This document shows, in pieces, positions 1 through 5,672 of a DNA stretch of 5,672 nucleotides. This DNA is from Duncaniella sp. (lineage in GTDB: Bacteria > Bacteroidota > Bacteroidia > Bacteroidales > Muribaculaceae), in NCBI GenBank assembly GCA_029052375.1, contig JAIDJD010000363.1, positions 1-5,672 on the forward strand. The letters are read 5' to 3'. Under the pieces are notes generated by a model. That model had not been told where the DNA came from, did no database searches, and saw only the letters and a program-made list of their open reading frames with translations. The translations under genes were made by a program, and so were the position numbers. Position 1 is the stretch's first letter; every line of letters begins with the position of its first letter.

Positions 1-1
1 T

Positions 2-808
2 GTAAAGATAGACCCCACAAGCATAGGCGTGGGCCAGTACCAGCACGATGTAGACCAGAACCGCCTCAGAGACGCGCTCGACTTTGTGGTCGAGAGCTGT
101 GTCAACTCTGTAGGTGTCAATGTCAACACAGCCTCGCGCCAGTTGTTGTCGTATGTCTCCGGCATAGGCCCGACCCTTGCCTCGAACATCGTCAAATACA
201 GAGACGAGAACGGACCCTTCGCCACCCGCGAAGACCTCAGGAAAGTCTCTCGCATGGGCGAGAAGGCATTCACCCAGTCGGCCGGATTCCTCCGCATACC
301 CGGCGGTGCAAATCCTCTCGACAATACAGCCGTGCATCCTGAGCGGTATCAGCTTGTAGAACAGATGGCCAAGGATGTAAACTCTGAGATTTCGGCCATA
401 ATTAGAGACCGCAGCAAACTGCACAACATAGAGCTTGACAAGTTTGTCACCAAGCAGGTGGGCCTCCCTACCCTGACAGACATAATCATTGAGCTTGAAA
501 AACCCGGACGCGACCCGCGTGCCGCAATAGAGGAGCCCGTCTATGACGAGGAGACCAAGCGCATCGAGGATCTCCGTCTCGGACAGGAGCTTACAGGCAA
601 GGTCAACAACATCACAGCCTTTGGTGTTTTTGTAGACATAGGCTTGAAAGTCAATGGCCTCATACATATCTCCCAGCTTTCCGAACGCTTTGTCTCATCC
701 CCCTCCGAGGTCGTGAGCATAGGCCAGACCGTAAGGGTGAGGGTTATGGATGTGGACGCCCGCAGAGGTCGCATAGCCCTCACAATGAAGGGCCTTGCAG
801 GCAACTGA
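2..808 (+). CDS. tex: Tex-family S1 RNA-binding protein, C-terminal part (5' end cut by window edge)
   Basis: This is the last 268 codons of a Tex/YhgF protein, a cytoplasmic nucleic-acid-binding factor of full-length size near 700-780 residues, linked to transcription and RNA handling. The frame is open from base 2 and reads VKIDPTSIGVGQYQHDV, a hallmark Tex segment, so the GTG at 29 is an internal valine and not a start. A helix-hairpin-helix region follows at about 122-298 (VNTASRQLLSYVSGIGP, then a second hairpin around SRMGEKAF), then the Tex motif NPLDNTAVHPE. The S1 domain is at about 578-793 (GQELTGKV, ITAFGVFVDIG, GLIHISQLS, and the closing strand RIALTMKG). The protein ends almost directly after S1, without the longer tail seen in some proteobacterial Tex proteins. 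The YqgF-like RNase H fold and N-terminal helices lie outside the window. It may be cotranscribed with the downstream folK-like gene, 56 bases away. Family assignment is secure; its exact role in this lineage is not known from sequence. Confidence 0.96.
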   Translation, partial: VKIDPTSIGVGQYQHDVDQNRLRDALDFVVESCVNSVGVNVNTASRQLLSYVSGIGPTLASNIVKYRDENGPFATREDLRKVSRMGEKAFTQSAGFLRIPGGANPLDNTAVHPERYQLVEQMAKDVNSEISAIIRDRSKLHNIELDKFVTKQVGLPTLTDIIIELEKPGRDPRAAIEEPVYDEETKRIEDLRLGQELTGKVNNITAFGVFVDIGLKVNGLIHISQLSERFVSSPSEVVSIGQTVRVRVMDVDARRGRIALTMKGLAGN

Positions 809-864
809 ACAGACGTAGACCGAGACCTGAATCCTGCAAATCATACATACACAAAATCATAAGA

Positions 865-1269
865 ATGGAAAAACCCACCCCCTGTACCATCGGCCTCGGG
901 AGCAACACTACCGACCGGGAGTATCAGATAACCCAAGCCACGGAATTTATTCTCGGCCTGCTCGAAAAGTGTTCTTGTTCCGATGTCTATGAGTCGGCGG
1001 CATACAACGGCAAGGACAAACCTTACCTTAATGCTGTGGTCCACGGACTGTCCACACTGAGCCAGGACGACCTCGTGGCCAGACTCAAGAAGTGGGAGGC
1101 AGACCATGGGCGCACCCAGATGAAGACTTTCGAGGGGGTAATTCCCATTGACATCGACCTTGTCATCTGGGACTCCCGCATTCTGCGTCCGCGCGATTTC
1201 GAGCGGCACTACTTCAATGTAGGTTACAGGCAACTCTTGGCCCAGGGGGCTTTCCAGGATGAAATCTGA
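865..1269 (+). CDS. Divergent HPPK (FolK-like) protein, short form
   Basis: This 134-residue protein has the 6-hydroxymethyl-7,8-dihydropterin pyrophosphokinase fold. Canonical FolK transfers pyrophosphate from ATP to the pterin in folate synthesis. Visible motifs are GLGSN at residues 10-14, YLNAVV at 54-59 (N56 matching the pterin-contacting Asn55 of E. coli), E78 and GR at 82-83 (matching Glu77 and Arg82), and the metal-binding pair D96 and D98 in PIDIDLVIW. Differences are clear. The canonical PRT before the DxD motif reads VIP here, so the position of essential Arg92 is Ile93. The NRGF segment reads NVGY, losing Arg121. Arg84 and Trp89 are also replaced. The C-terminal part is about 25 residues shorter than the usual 155-165. 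ATG 865 places GLGSN at the usual distance from the N-terminus. It lies 56 bases after tex and 31 before tsaB. Fold membership is fairly sure; true FolK activity is doubtful, and another pterin- or nucleotide-related role is possible. Confidence 0.85.
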   Translation: MEKPTPCTIGLGSNTTDREYQITQATEFILGLLEKCSCSDVYESAAYNGKDKPYLNAVVHGLSTLSQDDLVARLKKWEADHGRTQMKTFEGVIPIDIDLVIWDSRILRPRDFERHYFNVGYRQLLAQGAFQDEI

Positions 1270-1300
1270 ACCAATATCAAATAAACCATACTGACAGCTT

Positions 1301-2005
1301 ATGGCAGTAATTCTCAACATTGAGACATCGGCCCAGGCCTGTTCTGCCGCTCTCACGGCAGAGGGCATGGTGCTGGCACACAGAGAGACCGTAGAGGGAC
1401 GCAATCAGGCTACTCTCCTCAGCGACTTCATCAAGACCTGTCTCGACCATGCCGCCGACCATGAAATAAAGGTCGAGGCTGTGGCCGTGTCGATGGGTCC
1501 GGGCAGCTACACCGGGCTTCGCATCGGCCTCTCTGAAGCCAAAGGCCTCGCCTACGCGCTCGGGGTGCCCCTCATAGGCATCGACACCCTCGAGCTGATG
1601 ACCGTCGCCACGATGTTTGCTCTTCCCGAGCCTACAGGCGAGGAGATTTTTGTCCCGATGGTAGATGCGCGGCGCATGGAGGTATATACCGGTGCATACG
1701 ACTTTGCCCTCGAGCCTCTCATGCCGCAGCAGGCCCTGATTCTCGACACAGACAGCTATTCCTCCCTGCTCGCCACGGGGCGCCCCGTGCTCTTTTTCGG
1801 CGACGGCAGCGGCAAAGCCAAGGATGTGATCACAGCCCCCAATGCTCGGTTTGTCCCGGACATACTCCCGATGGCTGTTGATATGCTTGCACTGTCCGAG
1901 AAGGCATACGCTGAGCGAAGGTTCATCGACCCCGCGTACAGTGTGCCCAATTATATCAAGGATTTCCAGGCCACAAGGCCTAAGAACAGCGTTATAGGAG
2001 GCTGA
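1301..2005 (+). CDS. tsaB: TsaB, tRNA threonylcarbamoyladenosine (t6A) biosynthesis protein
   Basis: TsaB (YeaZ) is the inactive ASKHA-fold partner that pairs with TsaD and TsaE to transfer threonylcarbamoyl to A37 of ANN-decoding tRNAs in the cytoplasm. The 234-residue product matches the family's usual 220-240. It has the N-terminal phosphate-loop strand LNIETS at 5-10, the signature GPGSYTGLRIGLS at 66-78 followed by AKGLA, VDARRMEVY at 121-129, and the Bacteroidetes-like tail YSVPNYIKDFQ at 213-223. The HxxxH metal site of TsaD is absent, as expected for TsaB; the corresponding stretch reads RNQATLL. ATG 1301 puts the first beta strand at the N-terminus as in homologues. No Shine-Dalgarno sequence and no TAnnTTTG box were found in the 31 bases upstream, so it is probably read from a promoter further upstream. 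The methyltransferase gene begins 10 bases after its stop. tsaD and tsaE are not in the window. Confidence 0.96.
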   Translation: MAVILNIETSAQACSAALTAEGMVLAHRETVEGRNQATLLSDFIKTCLDHAADHEIKVEAVAVSMGPGSYTGLRIGLSEAKGLAYALGVPLIGIDTLELMTVATMFALPEPTGEEIFVPMVDARRMEVYTGAYDFALEPLMPQQALILDTDSYSSLLATGRPVLFFGDGSGKAKDVITAPNARFVPDILPMAVDMLALSEKAYAERRFIDPAYSVPNYIKDFQATRPKNSVIGG

Positions 2006-2015
2006 GCAAGACAAT

Positions 2016-3104
2016 ATGCCCGCAGACTTTGCAAAGCTCAGGCTCAAGCATCACGGCGACCCCGCCATGATGGAGAAGATTCTCCAGATGGAATGTCGCG
2101 AAAAGACCAGGCGCAAGCTCCCGGCTCTATCGGCCATCGAAGGCTTCAGGTTTCCCTCTCTCGCCGTGGCCGAGATGTCCACCTCAGAAGATGCGGCCGA
2201 GATTCACGCCGCAATGGTGGCCCAGGGAGCCGAGGTTGTCGACATGACGGCCGGGCTTGGCGTTGACGCTTTCGCCATGGCCCGCAAAGGATGCCGTGTC
2301 ACAGCTTTCGAGATAGACCCGCATACGGCTGAGGCTCTACGGGCCAACGTGGCCCTGCTCGGGCTCGACGCCAAGGTTGTGGAGGGCGACAGCCTCGAAT
2401 GGCTCGCGGACGAAGGTGCCGCTGTTGTAGACTGCATATTCATAGACCCGGCAAGACGCGACTCCAAAGGGAGACACTACGCCTTGGGCGACTGCCATCC
2501 CGACGTCACCGCCATCATGCCGCGCCTGCTCGGACGTGCGCGAAAGGTTGTGGTGAAGACATCGCCCATGGTCAACCTCAACGAGCTGGACGCCTACGGT
2601 GCGGAGACAGTCGTGATAGGGACAAGAACAGAATGCAAGGAGGTTGTCTTTATCCTCGGCTCAGAAGCCGTCGCCGGACGTGTCTCGTGCATGACAGTCG
2701 GAGCCAAACCGTTTGTGCTTGACTCAGCCCGAGAGCAGACATTTGCTCTACCGGCAGAAGGGATGTACCTGCTCGAGCCATCGCCTGCCGTCATGAAAGC
2801 CGGAGGCGAGGTGAGGATAGAAGGGGTGAGCAAGCTGCACCGGTTTTCTCACCTCTATGTCTCGGCCGACGTTCCATCAGGATTTCCGGGCGAGGCAAGG
2901 CTGATAACCGGGATTCTCCCCTTCGACAAAAAGAATATCCGCTCGGTCCGCGAACGCTGGCCCAGAATCAACGTATGCGCCCGAAATTTTCCCCTTTCGG
3001 CTCCGGACCTTGCAAAACGCCTGAAAATCACGGAGGGCGGCACCGCAAAACTATACGGCACCACCCTCAAAGACGGTCAGCTGGCAATGATTGTCGCGGG
3101 ATAA
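2016..3104 (+). CDS. PG_1098-type class I SAM-dependent methyltransferase with THUMP-like C-terminal domain
   Basis: This 362-residue protein is a Rossmann-fold methyltransferase resembling the Porphyromonas PG_1098 family, often annotated as THUMP-like or putative rRNA methyltransferase. A helical N-terminal part includes the stretch ECREKTRRKLP (26-36). SAM-binding motif I is VVDMTAGLGVDAFAMA at 74-89, the acidic end of strand 2 is FEIDP at 98-102, a SAM-adenine contact is likely at D125 (EGDSLEW), and motif IV is FIDPARRD at 142-149. KTSPMVNL (181-188) follows. The C-terminal part holds LLEPSPAVMKAG (252-263) and ends in LKITEGGTAKLYGTTL, typical of the family. ATG 2016 is the first possible start, because an in-frame TAG lies at 1995-1997. 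The 10-base gap after tsaB indicates cotranscription. Substrate is unknown; context and distant similarity to RNA methyltransferases suggest rRNA or tRNA, which is inference. Confidence 0.9.
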   Translation: MPADFAKLRLKHHGDPAMMEKILQMECREKTRRKLPALSAIEGFRFPSLAVAEMSTSEDAAEIHAAMVAQGAEVVDMTAGLGVDAFAMARKGCRVTAFEIDPHTAEALRANVALLGLDAKVVEGDSLEWLADEGAAVVDCIFIDPARRDSKGRHYALGDCHPDVTAIMPRLLGRARKVVVKTSPMVNLNELDAYGAETVVIGTRTECKEVVFILGSEAVAGRVSCMTVGAKPFVLDSAREQTFALPAEGMYLLEPSPAVMKAGGEVRIEGVSKLHRFSHLYVSADVPSGFPGEARLITGILPFDKKNIRSVRERWPRINVCARNFPLSAPDLAKRLKITEGGTAKLYGTTLKDGQLAMIVAG

Positions 3105-3114
3105 GCTATTCCCT

Positions 3115-3149
3115 GATTCTCGATTGCCGATTCTAAATTCTCAATTCTC
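3115..3149. repeat. Heptanucleotide tandem repeat, five units, between convergent genes
   Basis: Five consecutive 7-base units fill most of the gap between the methyltransferase and rsgA: GATTCTC, GATTGCC, GATTCTA, AATTCTC, AATTCTC, with consensus RATTCTC. The last unit overlaps the rsgA stop codon (TGA on the minus strand, 3150-3148). The unit is not a multiple of three, but copy-number change to the left of the stop would alter only non-coding sequence. No GC-rich hairpin or T-run terminator is visible in the gap. Confidence 0.8.
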
Positions 3150-4101
3150 AGTAGCCCTTTCTGTACTTGTCTTCTGCCGAATCTTCAAGTATCGAAAGAT
3201 AAGACGTATATCGCGACTCGGATATGAGATGGTCCTCCACGGCCTTCTTGACCGCACATCCGGGCTCGTGGGTATGTGTGCAGTCGCTGTATCGACACTC
3301 CTCGCCGGCCTTGAATATCTCCGGGAAGAAGTGTCCTACCTCATGACGCTCGAAGTCAAGCGTGCCGAAACCCTTGACACCGGGAGTGTCAATGATATAC
3401 GTAGGCTCATCGCAGCCGGGCACCTGAAGCATCTCGGAAAATGTGGTGGTGTGCATACCCGTGTCATGAACATCGGATATTGCTCCGGTCGCAAGCTCTG
3501 CGCCCGGTATCAGGTCGTTGATGAGCGTTGACTTGCCCACACCCGAATTGCCTGAGAAGAGCGTCACCTTGCCCTTGAGCACATCAAGCAGACCGTCGAG
3601 CCCATCGCCGGTCTTGGCCGAGAGTGTCAGCACCGGATATCCCACGGTTGTGTACAGATGCTTGACAGCCTGCATATACTCAACAGCCTCCTCGTCTCCT
3701 TCCAGCAGGTCGGTCTTGTTGATGACTATCACGGCCGGGACACGGTAGGCTTCCGCCGTAGCGAGAAATCTGTCTATGAATGTTGTGGATGTAACTGGAT
3801 GGAACAGCGTCACCACAAGGCATACCTGGTCGAGGTTTGCGGCAAGTATATGAGCCTCCTTGGAGAGATTGCTCGAACGCCGTATTATATAGTTCTTCCG
3901 CTGGTCAATGCTGGTGATATACGGATGATTGCCTCCGGCAGTCTCGGTTATGACCACAGAGTCGCCCACGGCCACGGGATTTGTGGTGCGGATGCCTTTT
4001 AGCCTGAAATTGCCTTTTATCTTGCAGTCGGCTACGGTTCCAGCTTCGGTGCGTACGAGATAAGAACTGCCTGTATTCTTTATTACTATACCTTTCATCA
4101 T
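3148..4101 (-). CDS. rsgA: RsgA, ribosome small-subunit-dependent GTPase
   Basis: RsgA (YjeQ) is a circularly permuted GTPase that binds the 30S subunit and checks its late maturation in the cytoplasm. The 317-residue product has an N-terminal OB fold (about 1-68, with KGNFRLKGIRTTNPVAVGD). The GTPase motifs come in permuted order: G4 NKTD 128-131, G5 SAK 161-163, G1 GNSGVGKS 184-191, G2 GMHTTT 215-220, G3 DTPG 238-241. The zinc site follows: C269, C274, H276, C282. Length is normal and all key residues are present. Two ATG codons stand in tandem at 4101 and 4098. The second gives MKGIVIKNTG, the usual form of Bacteroidetes homologues as I recall them, and fits the promoter position better, so the start may be 4098. 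It lies 44 bases after gluQ on the same strand but has its own -7 box. It is convergent with the methyltransferase. Confidence 0.97.
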   Translation of the reverse strand: MMKGIVIKNTGSSYLVRTEAGTVADCKIKGNFRLKGIRTTNPVAVGDSVVITETAGGNHPYITSIDQRKNYIIRRSSNLSKEAHILAANLDQVCLVVTLFHPVTSTTFIDRFLATAEAYRVPAVIVINKTDLLEGDEEAVEYMQAVKHLYTTVGYPVLTLSAKTGDGLDGLLDVLKGKVTLFSGNSGVGKSTLINDLIPGAELATGAISDVHDTGMHTTTFSEMLQVPGCDEPTYIIDTPGVKGFGTLDFERHEVGHFFPEIFKAGEECRYSDCTHTHEPGCAVKKAVEDHLISESRYTSYLSILEDSAEDKYRKGY

Positions 4102-4103
4102 TG

Positions 4104-4136
4104 CAAAAGTAGCGATAATTTCGTTAATATGACAAT
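4104..4136 (-). promoter_or_regulatory. Bacteroidetes-type promoter of rsgA (-33 ATTG, -7 TACTTTTG)
   Basis: Reading the minus strand, TACTTTTG at 4111-4104 fits the Bacteroidetes -7 consensus TAnnTTTG at every defined base. ATTG at 4136-4133 is a partial -33 (TTTG) match 21 bases upstream, close to the usual spacing. The -7 box ends two bases before ATG 4101 and five before ATG 4098. Transcription would therefore start at or next to the start codon, implying a leaderless mRNA. Confidence 0.7.
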
Positions 4137-4145
4137 CCTCTCCGG

Positions 4146-5093
4146 CTATTTTGTCAGAATCTTCTCGCTCTGCGGTATCCTCGAACGGTCATAGACAGCG
4201 AGCAAGTCATAGAGCGAACAGGAATCCGGCTCCGAAATCAGTCCGGCCATCCAGCCGAGCCTCCCTAAAAGCTGTCCTCGGCTATGCGTCTGCCTCAGCG
4301 ACGCCATATCCATCCCCTTGTCCCGTTTGGACAGACGCACTCCCGCAGAATTGCACACGAGAGGCAGATGGACATATTCGGGCGTCGGGAATCCGAGCAG
4401 CTCCTGAAGATAGATTTGCTGTCCGGCCGAGAGCATCAGGTCGCATCCGCGCATCACCTCCGTCACTCCCATCAGAGCATCGTCGGCCACGACAGCAAGC
4501 TGATATGCCCACGCGCCGTCTGCTCTTCTCACCACGAAGTCTCCGCAGTCGTGTGCCAGATTTGTGGTCTGGGCGCCGAAGACCCCATCCGTAAACCTTA
4601 TTTCCCTGTCGGGCACATACAGCCTCACAGCACATCCATCAGCAGGCCCGGCGACCGTAGCCGGAAGCGATTGGGGGCGGCATACGCCCGGATAGATAAT
4701 GCGTCCGTCCGACTGGTGGGGAGCATTGACTGCCTGAAGCGACGCGCGCGTGCATCGGCACGGATAGGTCCATCCTGTGGCGGCAAGCCTGTCGAGACAC
4801 TCCCGGTAGATATCACCTCGGAGGCTCTGTATATACGGGCCGTTGTCGCCCTTCTGCTCCAGCCCCCCTTCATCATAGCAGAGGTCAAGCCATGCGAGGT
4901 CATCCTCTATCCACAGCATATGGTCGCGGCCGCTGCGCTGCGGGTCGAGGTCCTCTATGCGCAATATCCAGCGGCCTCCGCGCGAGCGCACAGAGAGCCA
5001 CGAAAGCATAGCCGTGAAGATGTTGCCCAGATGCATCCTCCCTGTCGGAGAAGGGGCAAATCTGCCCACCGGGACACTGTTTTGGTTTTTCAT
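4146..5093 (-). CDS. gluQ: Glutamyl-Q tRNA(Asp) synthetase (GluQ-RS)
   Basis: GluQ-RS activates glutamate and attaches it to the queuosine base at position 34 of tRNA(Asp); it is a GluRS paralogue without the anticodon-binding domain. The 315-residue length fits (family about 290-310, against about 470-510 for GluRS). Visible are RFAPSPTG at 11-18, the HIGH-equivalent HLGN at 21-24, RIEDLDP at 45-51, a zinc site PCRC (C112, C114) with Y134 and C138, GDFVVRR at 184-190, YQLAVVADD at 197-205, and the KMSKS-equivalent RLSKR at 253-257. The zinc pattern CxC...YxxxC and the short C-terminus separate it from true GluRS. ATG 5093 gives the normal short lead before RFAPSPTG. It is upstream of rsgA on the same strand and divergent from the sigma-factor gene, with a 5' promoter of its own. 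Queuosine genes are not in the window. Confidence 0.95.
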   Translation of the reverse strand: MKNQNSVPVGRFAPSPTGRMHLGNIFTAMLSWLSVRSRGGRWILRIEDLDPQRSGRDHMLWIEDDLAWLDLCYDEGGLEQKGDNGPYIQSLRGDIYRECLDRLAATGWTYPCRCTRASLQAVNAPHQSDGRIIYPGVCRPQSLPATVAGPADGCAVRLYVPDREIRFTDGVFGAQTTNLAHDCGDFVVRRADGAWAYQLAVVADDALMGVTEVMRGCDLMLSAGQQIYLQELLGFPTPEYVHLPLVCNSAGVRLSKRDKGMDMASLRQTHSRGQLLGRLGWMAGLISEPDSCSLYDLLAVYDRSRIPQSEKILTK

Positions 5094-5094
5094 A

Positions 5095-5117
5095 ATGCAA
5101 AATTACACTTTTTGCAT
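5095..5117. repeat. 8-base perfect inverted repeat over the gluQ -7 box
   Basis: ATGCAAAA at 5095-5102 is mirrored by TTTTGCAT at 5110-5117 with a 7-base spacer. The left arm covers most of the gluQ -7 element (5098-5105). It lies in the 124-base region between gluQ and the divergent sigma-factor gene, so it could be an operator for one or both. It could also arise by chance in AT-rich promoter sequence. The spacer is unlike a terminator loop and no T-run follows. Confidence 0.5.
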
Positions 5118-5130
5118 AAATTTTCTCCAA
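5098..5130 (-). promoter_or_regulatory. Bacteroidetes-type promoter of gluQ (-33 TTG, -7 TAATTTTG)
   Basis: On the minus strand, TAATTTTG at 5105-5098 matches TAnnTTTG fully. A partial -33 element, TTG at 5130-5128, lies 22 bases upstream, slightly longer than usual. The -7 box ends four bases before the ATG at 5093, so the transcript should start at about the start codon and have little or no 5' leader. Confidence 0.65.
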
Positions 5131-5217
5131 TCGTTGGGTTACATTCTCGGGGTTGGCGGCATATATGTCTGAAGGCACGCAGATACGGCCAGCAATTCCA
5201 GCAATCGGACAGAAACA

Positions 5218-5672
5218 TTGACGCCACCAGAAACAATACATCCCGACGACCTGCGTTTCATTGCATCGCTGAAAAATGGCGACGAAGCAGGCATGAGAGA
5301 GTTCTTCTACGAAGAGCTCCGCCCTCTTCTTGCCCAGATACGCAAGCGGATGTTCTCTGACACCATACCATACGGCGAACTTGTAGCCGAGCTTTACATA
5401 CATCTTGCGTCGGACGGATGGAGAAGGCTCGACACATTCTCGGGAGCCAACGGCTCGAGGTTGCGCACATGGGTCAGCCAGGTGGCATGGAGGCTGTTCG
5501 GGGCCATGCGCGAGGCGATAATCTCCACAGAGTGTCTCGGCTCCATGCCCCCCGACGCAGAGCCCGAAGCCTCTTGTGGAGGACTTCAGGCGGTTGTCGA
5601 CGTCCACAACACACTCGAGAGAATGCCCAACAGACGGTATGCCGAAGTGCTCGACCTTCTTATGCTGAAGGG
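5218..5672 (+). CDS. Sigma-70-family (ECF-like) RNA polymerase sigma factor, N-terminal part (3' end cut by window edge)
   Basis: An open frame runs from 5173 to the window end. From 5218 it encodes about 151 residues resembling a small sigma factor that would direct RNA polymerase to a specific promoter set. With TTG 5218 as residue 1, region 2 covers about 10-100: DDLRFIASLKNGDEAGMREFFY (10-31, given as positions with the key GDEAG at 21-25), ELVAELYIHL at 54-63, and the region 2.3-2.4 pattern RLRTWVSQVAWRLF at 81-94. A linker follows. Region 4.1 begins at about 131 (TLERMPNRRYAEVLDLL) and is cut off. The only ATG near the front, 5293, would remove the first helix of region 2, so TTG 5218 is preferred but uncertain; an in-frame stop lies at 5170-5172. 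The usual acidic DxxQE core of region 2.2 is not obvious. Its targets and any anti-sigma partner are unknown. It is divergent from gluQ. Confidence 0.78.
   Translation, partial: MTPPETIHPDDLRFIASLKNGDEAGMREFFYEELRPLLAQIRKRMFSDTIPYGELVAELYIHLASDGWRRLDTFSGANGSRLRTWVSQVAWRLFGAMREAIISTECLGSMPPDAEPEASCGGLQAVVDVHNTLERMPNRRYAEVLDLLMLK

Noticed and set aside
29..31. GTG as a start for the first gene
   Set aside because: The frame continues upstream to the window edge with conserved Tex sequence, so this is an internal valine.
809..864. Separate promoter or terminator between tex and the HPPK-like gene
   Set aside because: No TAnnTTTG box, hairpin or T-run could be found in these 56 bases.
841..1404. 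187-codon minus-strand open frame over the HPPK-like gene
   Set aside because: It is antisense to a gene with recognisable HPPK motifs, and spans into tsaB.
1995..2000. AGGAG-like Shine-Dalgarno before the methyltransferase
   Set aside because: It is 15 bases from ATG 2016, too far for normal use, lies inside the tsaB coding end, and Bacteroidetes generally do not rely on such sites.
1277..2047. 256-codon open frame on the minus strand opposite tsaB
   Set aside because: It lies entirely over tsaB, whose family motifs are unmistakable, and its own translation shows no recognisable domain. It is a shadow of GC-rich codon use.
5140..5147. TACATTCT as a -7 box for the sigma-factor gene
   Set aside because: It matches only four of six defined bases of TAnnTTTG, and no convincing -33 element lies at the right spacing.
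4284..5360. 358-codon plus-strand open frame across gluQ and its upstream region
   Set aside because: It is antisense to most of gluQ and overlaps the sigma-factor gene in another frame. The translation is rich in Arg, His and Ser with no domain.
4900..5607. 235-codon minus-strand open frame over the sigma-factor gene and gluQ start
   Set aside because: It conflicts with two genes that have clear family motifs, and its sequence has no recognisable features.

Overview
The window looks like a piece of a Bacteroidales chromosome, possibly from a relatively GC-rich gut lineage such as Muribaculaceae; the family-level guess is inference. Three things support this. Two minus-strand genes carry the Bacteroidetes-type -7 box TAnnTTTG just before their ATG. 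There are no Shine-Dalgarno sequences at useful distances. The gene set includes a methyltransferase of the PG_1098 (THUMP-like) type known from Porphyromonas.

Left part, plus strand (2-3104): the 3' end of tex (S1-domain nucleic-acid-binding protein), then three closely spaced genes. These are a short divergent HPPK/FolK-like protein, tsaB (tRNA t6A synthesis) and a PG_1098-like methyltransferase. The gaps after tex are 56, 31 and 10 bases, and no -7 box was seen in them, so these genes could be one transcript. The shared theme of at least three of the four is RNA: Tex, TsaB and probably the methyltransferase.

Middle (3105-3147): a 43-base gap between convergent genes, mostly filled by five tandem copies of a 7-base unit that runs into the rsgA stop codon.

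Right part, minus strand (5093-3148): gluQ (glutamyl-Q tRNA(Asp) synthetase) followed by rsgA (30S-assembly GTPase). Each has its own -7 box ending only a few bases before the start codon, which suggests leaderless or nearly leaderless mRNAs. Both products serve the translation apparatus.

Right edge, plus strand (about 5218-5672): the 5' part of a sigma-70-family (ECF-like) sigma factor gene, divergent from gluQ, with no good ATG start. An 8-base perfect inverted repeat lies in the shared upstream region, on top of the gluQ -7 box.

No mobile elements, RNA genes, CRISPR arrays or defence genes were seen. Most of the window is ordinary housekeeping sequence. The best leads are the HPPK-like protein lacking conserved arginines, the uncharacterised methyltransferase beside tsaB, the heptamer array and the leaderless-type promoters.
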